Part shown: positions 42,337 through 53,123 of the stretch, one piece after another
Layout of the letters: every line of letters starts with the position of its first letter
Position numbering within the stretch: position 1 is the stretch's first letter
Assembly: GCA_949358305.1 (NCBI GenBank)
Contig: OX442315.1
Location: 3,534,001 to 3,598,000, forward strand
Origin: Strigamia acuminata
Lineage: Eukaryota; Arthropoda; Chilopoda; Geophilomorpha; Linotaeniidae
DNA: 64,000 nt
Reading direction: 5' to 3'
Notes under the pieces: model-generated
Told to the model about the DNA's origin: nothing
What the model saw: only the letters and a program-made list of their open reading frames with translations
The model's database searches: none
Position numbers and translations under genes: made by a program

Positions 42337-42594
42337 GACAAAGACTTTATTGGGGTCACTGGTGACGCAGACAGGAAAGCGTCACCAAACATGTTAGTTA
42401 CATGACACGTGAGTACGTGACAGTTGGAGTGGACACTCCATAAACAATTGAAAAATCAAAAACTGTCCCGGCGAGGCCCCCAAACGCTGCGATCCAGGTT
42501 TTTATTAACTAATAATTCGCAGTCGAGAAGCTGTTGCACAGACTTAGTCTTTAAACTGGCTCAAAAATGCTCAAAGGAATTGTTGCACCAAAAC

Positions 42595-42685
42595 AGTTAG
42601 GTTAGGTTAGGTTAGGTTAGGTTTGGTTTGGTTAGGTTAGGTTAGGTTAGGTTAGGTTAGGTTAAATTAGGTTAGGTGAGGTTGG
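42595..42685 (+). repeat. Interstitial (TTAGG)n telomere-like tract
   Basis: About 15 TTAGG units with a few changes (TTTGG, TTAAA, TGAGG). TTAGG is the ancestral arthropod telomere repeat. Here it lies between repeat blocks, far from any chromosome end visible in the window. Confidence 0.85.
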
Positions 42686-43164
42686 TTGGTGATTTTCAAG
42701 TTATTGAGTCATTAGTCACTCCTGGCCACCGTTGTTGCCGAAATCGGGTATGTTCTGTCAATATGCGTCCCGTGCCAAGCTAGACTGATTAAAAAATACC
42801 AAAATATTCTTAAGTGGTGAAATATTTTTGTACTCTAACAGAAATTACTCATCTCTTGTGACTAAAACTAATTAAATCAAATATTTTTTACATAATTAAA
42901 TGAAAGCTTTCATCACAGCAAATAGCACTTAATTGCTTCCCTTTATTTCCTAATGAACTAAATGACTATCTTGTGTTTGCAATAACATTAAATTGCAACA
43001 AACTCTGACACTAGGGTAATATAATTGCAACAGTTCTTCACTTGAAGACTCACCAGTGACAAATCCGACCGTAACTATGGTAAATTTTTAATTCTTAAAC
43101 AAATCGTAGTGTTTGACTTATTTAACAATTGTGTTTCTCCATTTAAACTCAGAAATACAGCAAA

Positions 43165-43410
43165 ATGAGTGTAGCAATTCTTCTCGCTTGTTTTCTATTT
43201 GTAACGTGCGATGCTGCTGGGTGTGATGAGGAAAATGAGACCGTAAAAAAAGAGTAAGATACTCATAGCTGTGAGAATACTTGTCAATAATTCGTTTTTG
43301 TCCTTTAATTTCCTATTTATTGCAGAGATGGCGGCGCAAAACCGAACCCTGTTGTAGTGGGAACGAATGTAGTTACAAATTTAGAGGAAATATTAAAAAC
43401 TTGCAGTTGA
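43165..43410 (+). CDS. Small secreted Cys-containing peptide, intact copy
   Basis: Two exons: 43165-43253 (ATG to donor GTAAGA) and 43326-43410 (acceptor TTATTGCAG to TGA), together 57 codons with a phase-2 junction. The first 18 or so residues (MSVAILLACFLFVTCDAA) form a signal peptide with a small-residue cleavage region. The mature part of about 39 residues is acidic then neutral, contains NVVTNLEEIL, and has only two Cys (C20 and C56), which could form one disulfide. Copies at 13575-13812 and 39913-40218 share exons, intron and flanks but lack ATG. Conserved flanks suggest duplication as part of a repeat. Function unknown; no known peptide family is recognised. Confidence 0.6.
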
Positions 43411-44415
43411 GTGTCGTTTACAGGACTTACTCCCTAAACTGTGGCTAAGATGTATTAGGGGTAAATGAATAAATAAATACAAGCAAGGCTAAAATTCATG
43501 CAATAATTTATTCGGTTAAATTACTAAGAAATGACTAAAATGACTTGTTGCACAACGGCGGGGCGTCTTCTCCCGTTACTACAGTCCATAGAAAGAATGG
43601 TCGACTGACTCCTTAGATCTATGGAGAGTGGCACTGTTAGTACCTAATCTGCCACCAGAGCGTGTCGAAAGCGCATCTGGCTCTAACCAGAGGGTCTCAT
43701 TGGCCAGTGTAAATGGCTTTTTACCTACCGTTGGGTGGCGCTCCACGCGCATGCGCGTAGCGCGAATGTAGGGCAAAAACCACTACAACACCACAGCAAC
43801 AGGACTAAAAATCTGATTATTTAATAATTTTATTGCTTTTTTCAATTTTTAAATTACCAGGTACTTTTGAAAACTGATGTTACATTTGTTTTTATTTTTT
43901 TAATCGATTTTTATGGATTTTTATGAATTTAAAAAAATAAAATAAAATATAAAAATTATTATTTTTGTGTTTTCGTGTGTTTTTATTATTAATAATCACT
44001 GATGGTTTGAATTATTACAAAAAAAAATTAAAAAATTAAAAAATGAACAAATATACACTGGAAATGTGTCCGCAAGTGTGAACCAGGCTTTAGTTGGAAT
44101 GAAATGTTACTGCAATACACTGCAAAATCCCTGTTTTAACAAATCTTCTGGCAAGAACAGCGGATCATTGTTTACATGCTACAAACCCCAGTCCCAATAC
44201 TAACAGTACTTCACAGTGAACTCTGCAAACGGTTTTAATGAAATGAATTGATTTGATTTTAAGGCAAGTGAGAAGATAACCATACAAATTGAACATACAA
44301 TTTCTATTTAACCAAATTACTGCTTTGTCTAAAAGAGGCGTTAAATAAATGTCCAGATATTTATCACACGCATGTATGCATTGGTAAAAAACTGCTGTCG
44401 ATTTTAACTGTTGGC

Positions 44416-46055
44416 TTATAAACTCCTGAAACTCGCATCAAAATAGATGCAACCATCGAAATTGTCCTTGATCGCATACTGTTTAACCACGAGCATCGTC
44501 TCTAAAGAATAAATATTATACGCTGTATCTGTTTTTCCGAATATTAAGCAGTCCTCTTCGTAAGAAACGTAAAGAATGACTTCACCCGTGATATTCGGTG
44601 ACGGAACCACGCTCCAACCGTCATATTCAACATCGTAAATTACCGTATATACTCGCGTATAGTGCGAAATATTTATTGCGAATTTTGGACCTCGAATTGG
44701 GGGGGTCGCACTATACGCGCATAATAAAAAAAAAAAAAAAAAGTGACGTACACGTAACGTATGGACTACGTGCGTAATTCGTATGGAGTGAACTTCGTTT
44801 ATCCCGTTTACAACACACAATACCGACCAACCGACAATCCAAATAATGCAAATAATGCAACAATCCAGCAATCCATCATTGAAATATAAGCAAGGAGGAG
44901 AAAATTTTTTGATTTTATAAACTTTTCTAACCACATTTTGCAGTGTTGTGGTACACAAATGTTAATTCGCATTATACGCGCATACACCACTTATTAGCAA
45001 ATATGGCCCCTAAAATGGGGGGGTCGCATTATACGCGGATCGCATTATACGCGAGTATATACGGTAACAAACATCTTTTCGGGACATTTTTGGAAAAAAA
45101 TTAATCGCTTGTTCGAATTCGTGTGAAGACTTTTACACTTTACACTTTGCCAACGGCCCGGCAATTTCTCTTTCGTCGTGCAACTCATCGACTCAATCCT
45201 CAATGTCATCGTCGAAACGAACCGTCCGCCACGTCAACGATTCGAAATTGAAACACAAAAACGCGCTTTTCGTATGTCGGAAGAATACCTCGTTGTAATT
45301 TGCAGTTTCGCTCGTTATTTTATCCATATTTATCGTTTCCGTCTCTTCTAAAACGCCCCTGTTCGTCTTGCTTCTGACGTAAAACCCTATATACCGGTAT
45401 CGATTGTCCAATATGTTGAAATAAAATAAATTTCCCGTGCTCGAAACTGTCGGAAAAATGTCGGTGATGGGTGTTTCGTCGATGTCCAGATCTGTTATTT
45501 CTGAGCTGACATTCCATCCCTAGTGGCCTAGCGAGGAGACCAAAACTACCCACTTTTCCACGTCAGCTGCGAAAGCGACAATCCGAATTTCCCGCGCGTG
45601 AGGAGTCAACCACCAAGACATGACCACCTTGCTTAGTGCGTTGTACACGGATGCTGATTCCATGACTATTTCGGTCGATAACAGTTTACGGAGAGAATAG
45701 TCCGGTAGCTTCTCCATTCCGCATTTGGAGAGCAAGTTGAGCACAACTTCCTTTTTGTAATTTTCTCGTTGGTCACGCATCTTCGTCTCCCAACCGAGCA
45801 GGAATATGACGAATTCGCCGAATTTGCTGGGTTTGACCTTTGGAACGAGGCTTTCTAATTGCGCCGGAGTAATGTTCGAATGCATGTCCGTCTCCGATAT
45901 CCGTTTCATGTTCATTAGGACGAATGTTTGAACCGTGTCGATCGTTTCGTCTTGATTGAACATTTCCGCCATCTGCCAAACCTTCGAAAATTTATCCAGA
46001 GTTATCGGGTTGCAATGTAAGATGTCTCGAACAGTCCGTCCAACTGCATTTTGTC
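44416..46055 (-). pseudogene. BTB/BACK (Kelch-like family) gene fragment
   Basis: Reading the - strand from the inner edge of the right arm: the end of a BTB-like domain (VRDILHCNPITLDKFSKVWQ), then a BACK domain (MAEMFNQDETIDTVQTFVLM, ITPAQLESLVPKVKPSKFGE, CGMEKLPDYSLRKLL) to 45520. There an in-frame TAG occurs, but the same frame continues for another 100 or so codons (to 45193) in sequence resembling a Kelch-type C-terminus (NLFYFNILDNRYRYIGFYV). A TGA, further open frame and a 428-bp MITE (44640-45067) precede the last piece ending at 44416. The N-terminal BTB half is missing at the arm. No introns are visible. It looks like a captured and decaying gene fragment. Confidence 0.6.
44640..45067. 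mobile_element. MITE inside the BTB/BACK fragment
   Basis: 428 bp with palindromic ends TTACCGTATATACTCGCG and its complement, and internal repeats of CGCATTATACGCG. It splits the pseudogene frame at 44640. The terminal TTA/TAA could be a 3-bp target duplication or part of the TIR. Confidence 0.85.
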
Positions 46056-46379
46056 AGCAGTCATTTTTTTTTTGTAATAATTCAAACCATCAGTGATTAT
46101 TAATAATAAAAACAAACAAAAACACAAAAATAATAATTTTTAAATTTTTATTTTATTTTTTTAAATTCATAAAAATCCATAAAAATCGATTTAAAAAAAT
46201 AAAAACAAATGTAACATCAGTTTTCAAAAGTACCTGGTAATTTAAAAATTGAAAAAAGCAATAAAATTATTAAATAATCAGATTTTTAGTCCTGTTGCTG
46301 TGGTGTTGTTGTGGTTTTTGCCCTACATTCGCGCTACGCGCATGCGCGTGGAGCGCCACCCGACGGTAGGTAAAAAGCC

Positions 46380-47007
46380 TTATTGTAAATTTGCATTAAT
46401 TTTTTTTTTAGTTTTATTTTTTAATACATGTTTATTTTATTTTCCTAAAAAAAGAAGAAATGAAATTTCGGATCTTTATTTACTTTATTTATTTTTATTT
46501 TGGGTTGCAACGCGGTAAATGAATTTTTTGCCAAAAATTAAATTTTTTCCAACGAAGAACATTTATTTTCTTCAAAAAAAAAAAAATAATAATAATAATA
46601 CTAAGAAATTTGAACAAAAACAACAAAAGTAAATTTTGCAGCAACTGGACACGAGCCATCTGGCGACGTTTGATCCAAGCTCGTCTCCCGCCACCTGGTG
46701 CCGACAAAATTCCAACTCCTCAACTGCTTTCGACCGCACGTCCGTAAATAGAACGAGGTGCGACTCCCCGCTGTATATTACGTCAATTTGGTCAGTTATT
46801 TTTATCTATTATCTCGGCCAAATTTAAATTCCCAAATATTAATTCACCACCACGCTCGAAACAAAACCCGATGCGCCTCAAACGAAACGAAAAATAAAAA
46901 ACAAATCCAAAAAATGCAGAAAATAAAAAAAATAAACATTTTTCTTCGTGATAAATTAAAAAAGAAAAAATCCTAAATTTGAGGCAAAAGACAGATTTAA
47001 TCAATAA
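46380..47007. other. AT-rich flank, no gene seen
   Basis: Starts with sequence shared with 14130-14180 (ATTGTAAATTTGCATTAA), the right flank of the foldback insertion. The rest is A/T-rich with short open frames lacking motifs. Confidence 0.45.
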
Positions 47008-47337
47008 TTATGCTAATGAGGTTGAAATCAGGTCAGGACAGATATAATATCCGTAGGATCCAATGGGATAAGGAGACGCCTCAGGTTTTAGGTTGCCGCT
47101 CGCTCCTTTCTCGAAGAAATCATTCATCGGCGCAGACACCCGACTTTCCCGCCAAATTAATTGATTTTCACGCTCGATAAACATCCACGAGCCGTCGGAT
47201 TCAATCGCAACCTCGGATGGCATTCGGGTGGCCAAATTTTCACGGATTAACAACACATGCGGCGAGCGAAGTAGCGAACCATCGATCCACGCCGTCTGTC
47301 GTCTGCTCCTGGTCCGATCGGACGTGACGTCATCCGC
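47008..47337 (-). CDS. Unrecognised - strand open frame, head-to-head with DUF389
   Basis: Open on the - strand from about 47337 to TAA at 47008, about 110 codons, with normal-looking composition (EVAIESDGSWMFIERENQLI, YPIGSYGYYICPDL). No ATG near the upstream edge and no splice acceptor that I can place with confidence, so it may be an exon of a gene, a relic, or an open frame in the DUF389 promoter region. No family recognised. Confidence 0.25.
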   Translation of the reverse strand, partial: ADDVTSDRTRSRRQTAWIDGSLLRSPHVLLIRENLATRMPSEVAIESDGSWMFIERENQLIWRESRVSAPMNDFFEKGASGNLKPEASPYPIGSYGYYICPDLISTSLA

Positions 47338-47343
47338 CGCATT

Positions 47344-50300
47344 ATGGCGGGTGTGTTTGTAGTTATTGTGCCTTCAGAAGCATTCGAACGAAAACTACGA
47401 GAAAAGGACGGAAGTATTTCGCTGCTCAGACCCAAATCGGGAACTTCGACGACGGACAGAGCGAGAATTGTTCGCTCGGCCAAGGAGTTCAAGGACTCGA
47501 AACCAAACGTTTTAGAGCAATCGCCGAGCGAGGCCATTCGCACTCTCTCAAAGGAAGGTGAATTACCCTTGAAACAGGTACAAATCAACACCTAAATTGA
47601 CATTTTAACACTTAACACACCGTAATTCGGTCGGAACGACCGTTTTAATTAGCCCGCGCCCATTAAAAACGCCATTTTTACATAATGACGTCATTTGCGA
47701 ACGGCCACCTGTAGAATATGGATCGGGAAAATTATTTTTCTATTCTTAGATGCGGGAAGAAAGCGAGAAAGGCTTCTTTTACTCGTCTATAAATCAATTT
47801 ATTTGATGCTTTCAACAACCGGTCGGGATGCGGGAAGTGGAAAAAAAGGTGTGTCGAGTTAAACGGGAGCACGTGCGCGCCCCCCCACGCGCCACCGGTG
47901 GCGGTTTGGCACGTAACACGAACATTACAACATTACACACCCTCGTGACGTCATCCGAGAGGAAATTGACCTCCCGGATGGTGATAAGCACAACACCTGT
48001 TTAAAAATGATTAAAAATCGCGATCGGCGAAAAAAATAAAAAATAAAAAATATTTTTAATATTTCTAAAAAAAAATTTTTTTATTTTTGTTTCAGATTTT
48101 GGAGGTTTTGCTCGTGCAACTGCAACTCAAGGACCCCATATGGCACACGACGAGGGAAGGCACACTGTGGCAGGTATGACTATAGTTGCTAATATCGCCG
48201 CTGCGGCGCTGTTGCAGCAATGGCCGAAAATAGCGAATTTGGCAAAATAACAAAAATCGACTAAATAGCGAGTTGTTTTAGTCTTGGAAGTGATAAATAG
48301 TTAAAAATTTAAGAGAAAATGATTTATTTTGATTTATTTTAATTTATTTTGATTTATTTGACTCAAGTTTTACAAAAAATTGAATTTTTTAGAATTTTTT
48401 AAATTTTTTGTTGCGTGACTCGTCGTAATTTATCAAATGATAATTAATGAGCTGTTGGGCCGAAGGTTGAGCTGATCTTGAGACGACAATGCGATAATAA
48501 ATGGATTTTATCACCGTGACACCTTCGCTTAATGAAAAAAAGCGTTATTAGCACAGTTACCATGTCTACCGGCGATGCGCATGCGCAGAAGCAGCGGCAA
48601 ACGCATAAATAGGCATACCTCCCAAAATGGTGTTTACAAATGATGCCAACGATTTTTATGTGAAAATCACAAACATAAACTAACCCACGTCATGTTTGAT
48701 CGTTTAAAATTTGGTTCAACGTCGAAATTAATTTGAATAATATTTAATAAACAAAAACTCGAAAAAAAAAATTAAATTGATGGAGTCTGGTGGCAGAATT
48801 GGGAAGCACGAAACGATTAAAAAAGGCGTTTAGGCGGCGAATTCGGTGAAGCATTTACAAATTAACACTCGAAACCGATGATTTAGGTTCGTAAAGTGAT
48901 AATTGACGTGTGGAATTGAAGTGGTGTGGAAATTAAAAGGAAATACGAGCGAAAAACGACACACCTTGCGATGGCCCACTTCGATCCAACACGTTGATTG
49001 TCACATGATCATTAAATGGAGATTTTTTAAAAAAAATTAAAAAAATAAACATTTCATCACCCAGAATGACTCGTATAATTTGCTAATTAATTTAAATGAT
49101 GTCCTTGTTTAATAATTATAGTAATTTTGCAAATATTTATGTCGCAATTTAAATTATTCCGTTTTTTTGAATTTCAGGTTGTGTTTACGGTCGATTCGCA
49201 CGAAAGGTGCGAGCATGTCCTGCAAGCGCTTTATAATCAAGGAATCGGACGGTCGTACGAGTCCACTGTTTGGTATTATATATGAGTTGGTTTTTGGGAA
49301 GGATTTGTTTTGATGGTTGTTTGTTTTAGCGTCGTGCCGTGTTCGGTGTTTTATCAGGAGGCACGGGCGGATTTGGACGCGAAAGACGAGTCGGAAGATG
49401 AGAGCGAGACGGGGGAGGCCGGGTGAGGGAGATTTGAGTGGTGTGCTGGCGCATCGAGAAAATCGAGAATTTTAGAATATTTTCAAATGGTTTGAAGGAA
49501 GTTTGAATTTTTTTGAAAAGTTCAGAAAAATTTGTGACGAAATTTGAGGAAATTTGAAGAAATTTGAAGAAATTTCAGAAAAAAATTTCAGATAATTTCA
49601 GAAAAAAAATTCAGATAATTTTAGAAAAAAGTTTTAGAAAATTTTAGGCTAAAAACGTCAATTTTTGGACTAAAAGCATCAGTTTTTGGGCTGAAAACAT
49701 CCATTTTTGGGCTAAAAACATCCATTTTTGGGCTGAAAACATAAATTTTTGGGCTAAAAGCATCAATTTTTGGGTGAAAACATCAATTTTTGGGATAAAA
49801 CCATCAATTTCTGGACTGAAAACATCAATTTTTGGCTGAAAACATCAATTTTTGGCTGAAAACATCAAATTTGGGCTGAAAACATCAAGTTTTTGGCTAA
49901 ACACATCAATGTTTGGGCTAAAAACATCCATTTTTGGGCTAAAAACATCCATTTTTGGGCTAAAAACATCCATTTTTGGGCTAAAAACATCCATTTTTGG
50001 GCTAAAAACATCCATTTTTGGGCTAAAAACATCCATTTTTGGGCAAAAAAAACATCCATTTTTGGGCTAAAAACTGCCATTTTTGGGCTAAAAACCAATT
50101 TTTGGGACAAAAACATAAATTTTTGGGCTAAAACGTTCATTTTTATTACGCTTATTATTTAGCTGAAAGAAATGCAAAATTTAATAAAGTGGTACTCGTA
50201 CAGTATCACTACCACGAGATGTGGTCAGGGCCCTCTTAACACTTTTAGCGCCCTGGGCTAAAAAAAAAAATCAGGTGCCCCTTGCCCCTCGTCGTAATTT

Positions 50301-53091
50301 AAAAAAAAAAATTATTTTTATGTTTACAAGTCACATAAGAAGAACACTCTTTGATAAAATCCACAATATGTCGAGAATGAAAGCTCGGATCGTCAAAAAC
50401 TAAACACCAAAAGAAATGTTAATCAAACAACACCGCCCACAAGTAATGATTAAGATATATCTAATTTAAATGTGTGCACAAGCACATTTAGAAAAAATTA
50501 AACAAAAAATTTTTTTTAATTTTTTAATTTTTAAAAAAAATTTCAGAAAATTGAAAGAAATTTTTAAAAAATATTGAAATTTCGAAAATTGTCTAAAATA
50601 CCTTTGAAACTTAATACTAGCGGTATTTACACAAAAAAATGTTGTTTTCACTCGAGGGTCTGCAGGTGCAGCCAGCTCACCGCTGCATCAATCAAATATC
50701 CGATTTCGATAGTGCATTAATCTAATTAATTCTATTTGTAATCGTTTAGGGAGAGGGACGAGTTAGCAGCAAAAAAAGACTTACGATCATTGCGTAAACA
50801 ATTTATCCAGTCGATTAAAGCGCGCTTAACCGTCGCGCAGGTAGGAAAGAAAAAAAGAATCCTCTTCAAAAAAATTAAAAAAAAAATCTAAAGAATTTTT
50901 TTTTAAAATGTAGGTCGTTGAAGGGGTGAAAGCAGGCGCTAATTTGACTTTTGATTTTATCATGTTCGTCATTATTGCCGGCTTAATCGCCGGTTTGGGT
51001 CTGGTGGAAAACAGTCCCGTAGTCGTCGTCGCCAGCATGCTCATATCGCCTATTATGGTAATCCGAACTAAAGGGTGTCCCAAAATTAACGCAAGATTTG
51101 AATTAAATTGAAAACACAAGATGCGATCAATATAAAATGGATTTCCGAAATCGTGATTTTCTTGATTTTCTGAAATCAAGGAAATCGGATTTCAACTTTG
51201 AACGGCCTTAATTTTTTTGGAAAACCAACTGTTGCGCATGCGCAATTTGACTTCTGTTTGAAATTGATAGCTCAAACGCGGCCGAAATATCACGATTTTC
51301 CCAATTGCAATTACAATTATTAAATTGCAAACAAAAATAACTGCTCTGGTCGCTCTGTGTACAATTCAAGATGGCTGAAATCAACTTGGAAATCAAGGAA
51401 AGCGACCCTATACGTCACTTTCGCGAAGTTGGATTTTCTGAAATCCGATTTCGTTTTTATGACGGAAAAACCGTCACTTCCGGGCTCCCGAAATCAGCGA
51501 AATCCATTTTATATTGAATGCGCCTACCGTTTTTACTAACCCTAAACTATCGGCTGTCAAATGGTTTTTTTCAGGGTTGCCAACAATTTACTGCACAAAT
51601 GGCGGCAAATTCAAATCTTGCGTTAGTTTTGGGACACCCTTTATAAATAAAGTATTATTTTTTTGGTTTTTAAATTGTAAAATTTACATTTCCAGGGTCC
51701 AATTATGGCGTGGACATTTGGAGTGGTCATTAAAGACAAACATTTGCAACGGGTCGGCATCAAATCGGAGCTGATTGGTCTCTGCACGTGTCTGTGCACC
51801 GGTACGAACCAAAATGTCGACCTAAACCGTATTTATTTCGCTGGTTTTGGTGCGATAAGTTGTAAAAATTGATATTTTTACACTGTAACAAGCATTTAAT
51901 TTATTGTCTATTGTTGCGACTGCTTGTAACACACTAACCTTGAGTGGTTTGTGCACTTGGCCCATGATAGGTCGTCCAAAAAAGAATGGAGTGTCCCATA
52001 AAAATGCATTTTTGGCGGTAAGAAGATCCATTTTTGCGCATGGAAATGTATTTTTCGTCCTTAATTCGTCCATTTTTGTGCATGGAAATGTATTTTCCTC
52101 CTTTAATTCGCCCATTTTTACGCATGAAGACGTATTTTTCCATTTTTCCATTTTTTAGCTTTACAAACTACATTTTGACATAAAAGACTGATTTTATGAG
52201 TAAAATTGCACTTTGTTGATGCAAATTCTACCCGCAAAAAGTACATTTTTTATGAGAAAAGTGCATTTTTGCATTAAAAGTGCATTTTTGCACCAAAAAG
52301 TGCATTTTTTCACCAAAAAAGTACATTTTTGCATTCAAAAAGTACATTATTGCGTTCAAAAAGTACATTTTTGCCTTCAAAAAGTACATTTTTGCCTTCA
52401 AAAAGTACATTTTTGCCTTCAAAAAGTACATTTTTGCATTCAAAGAGTGCATTTTTGCATTAATAAAGTAAATTCTTGCATTAAAAAAGTGCATATTTAC
52501 GTTCAAAAAGTGCATTTTTGCATTTAAAAAAATGCATTTTTGAGTAATATTTTCTTTTTTGCACTAAAAATTAAATTTTGTGCATGTAAAAAGTGCATTT
52601 TGAGAAAAAATGCAATTTTTGACCATATTGTATGCATTTTGAGTAATATTGTGTTTCAGGATTCGTGTTTGGTTGCGTGTGCGGCCCCCTGGACAAGGTG
52701 TGGGGAAGCGGGCCACTGCCCACCGCAGAGATGTTGTCGAGGTGCAAACTGCGCACTCTGTGGGTCGGCGTGCTGGTGGCTCTGCCGTCCGGAGCGGGCG
52801 TCGCGCTCTCCATCCTCGGCGGGAACGCAGGATCCCTCGTCGGAGTGGCCATATCAGCGTCCTTATTACCGCCTGCTGTCAACGCAGTAAACTAAACAAT
52901 CTTGGCCAAATTAAACAAACGGATCAAACAAAATAAATGCAATTTTTTTGTTTTCAAGGGGATGATGTGGGCGTACGCGTTGGTCATCTACGTGCGCTCC
53001 TTCACGGAAGAGGACGTTTTTCAAACGGTATGTCTTGGCGCAAATGGATTTACACTTCAAAAATGCATTTTCTTGTTTACGAAATACATTT

Positions 53092-53123
<32 letters not shown>

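Larger units (their letters stand above)
43715..46379. mobile_element. Foldback element carrying a BTB/BACK gene piece
   Basis: About 2.66 kb with long terminal inverted repeats: 43715-44027 and 46063-46379, roughly 315 bp each, near-identical, starting GGCTTTTTACCTACCG and containing the palindrome CGCGCATGCGCG. Flanks on both sides (CCAGTGTAAAT on the left, ATTGTAAATTTGCATTAA on the right) are contiguous at 14114-14149 within the paralogous repeat, apart from a few bases at the joint. That place acts as an empty site and shows that this unit was inserted. Between the arms lies a - strand BTB/BACK (Kelch-like) fragment. No transposase is visible, so it would be non-autonomous. Confidence 0.8.
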
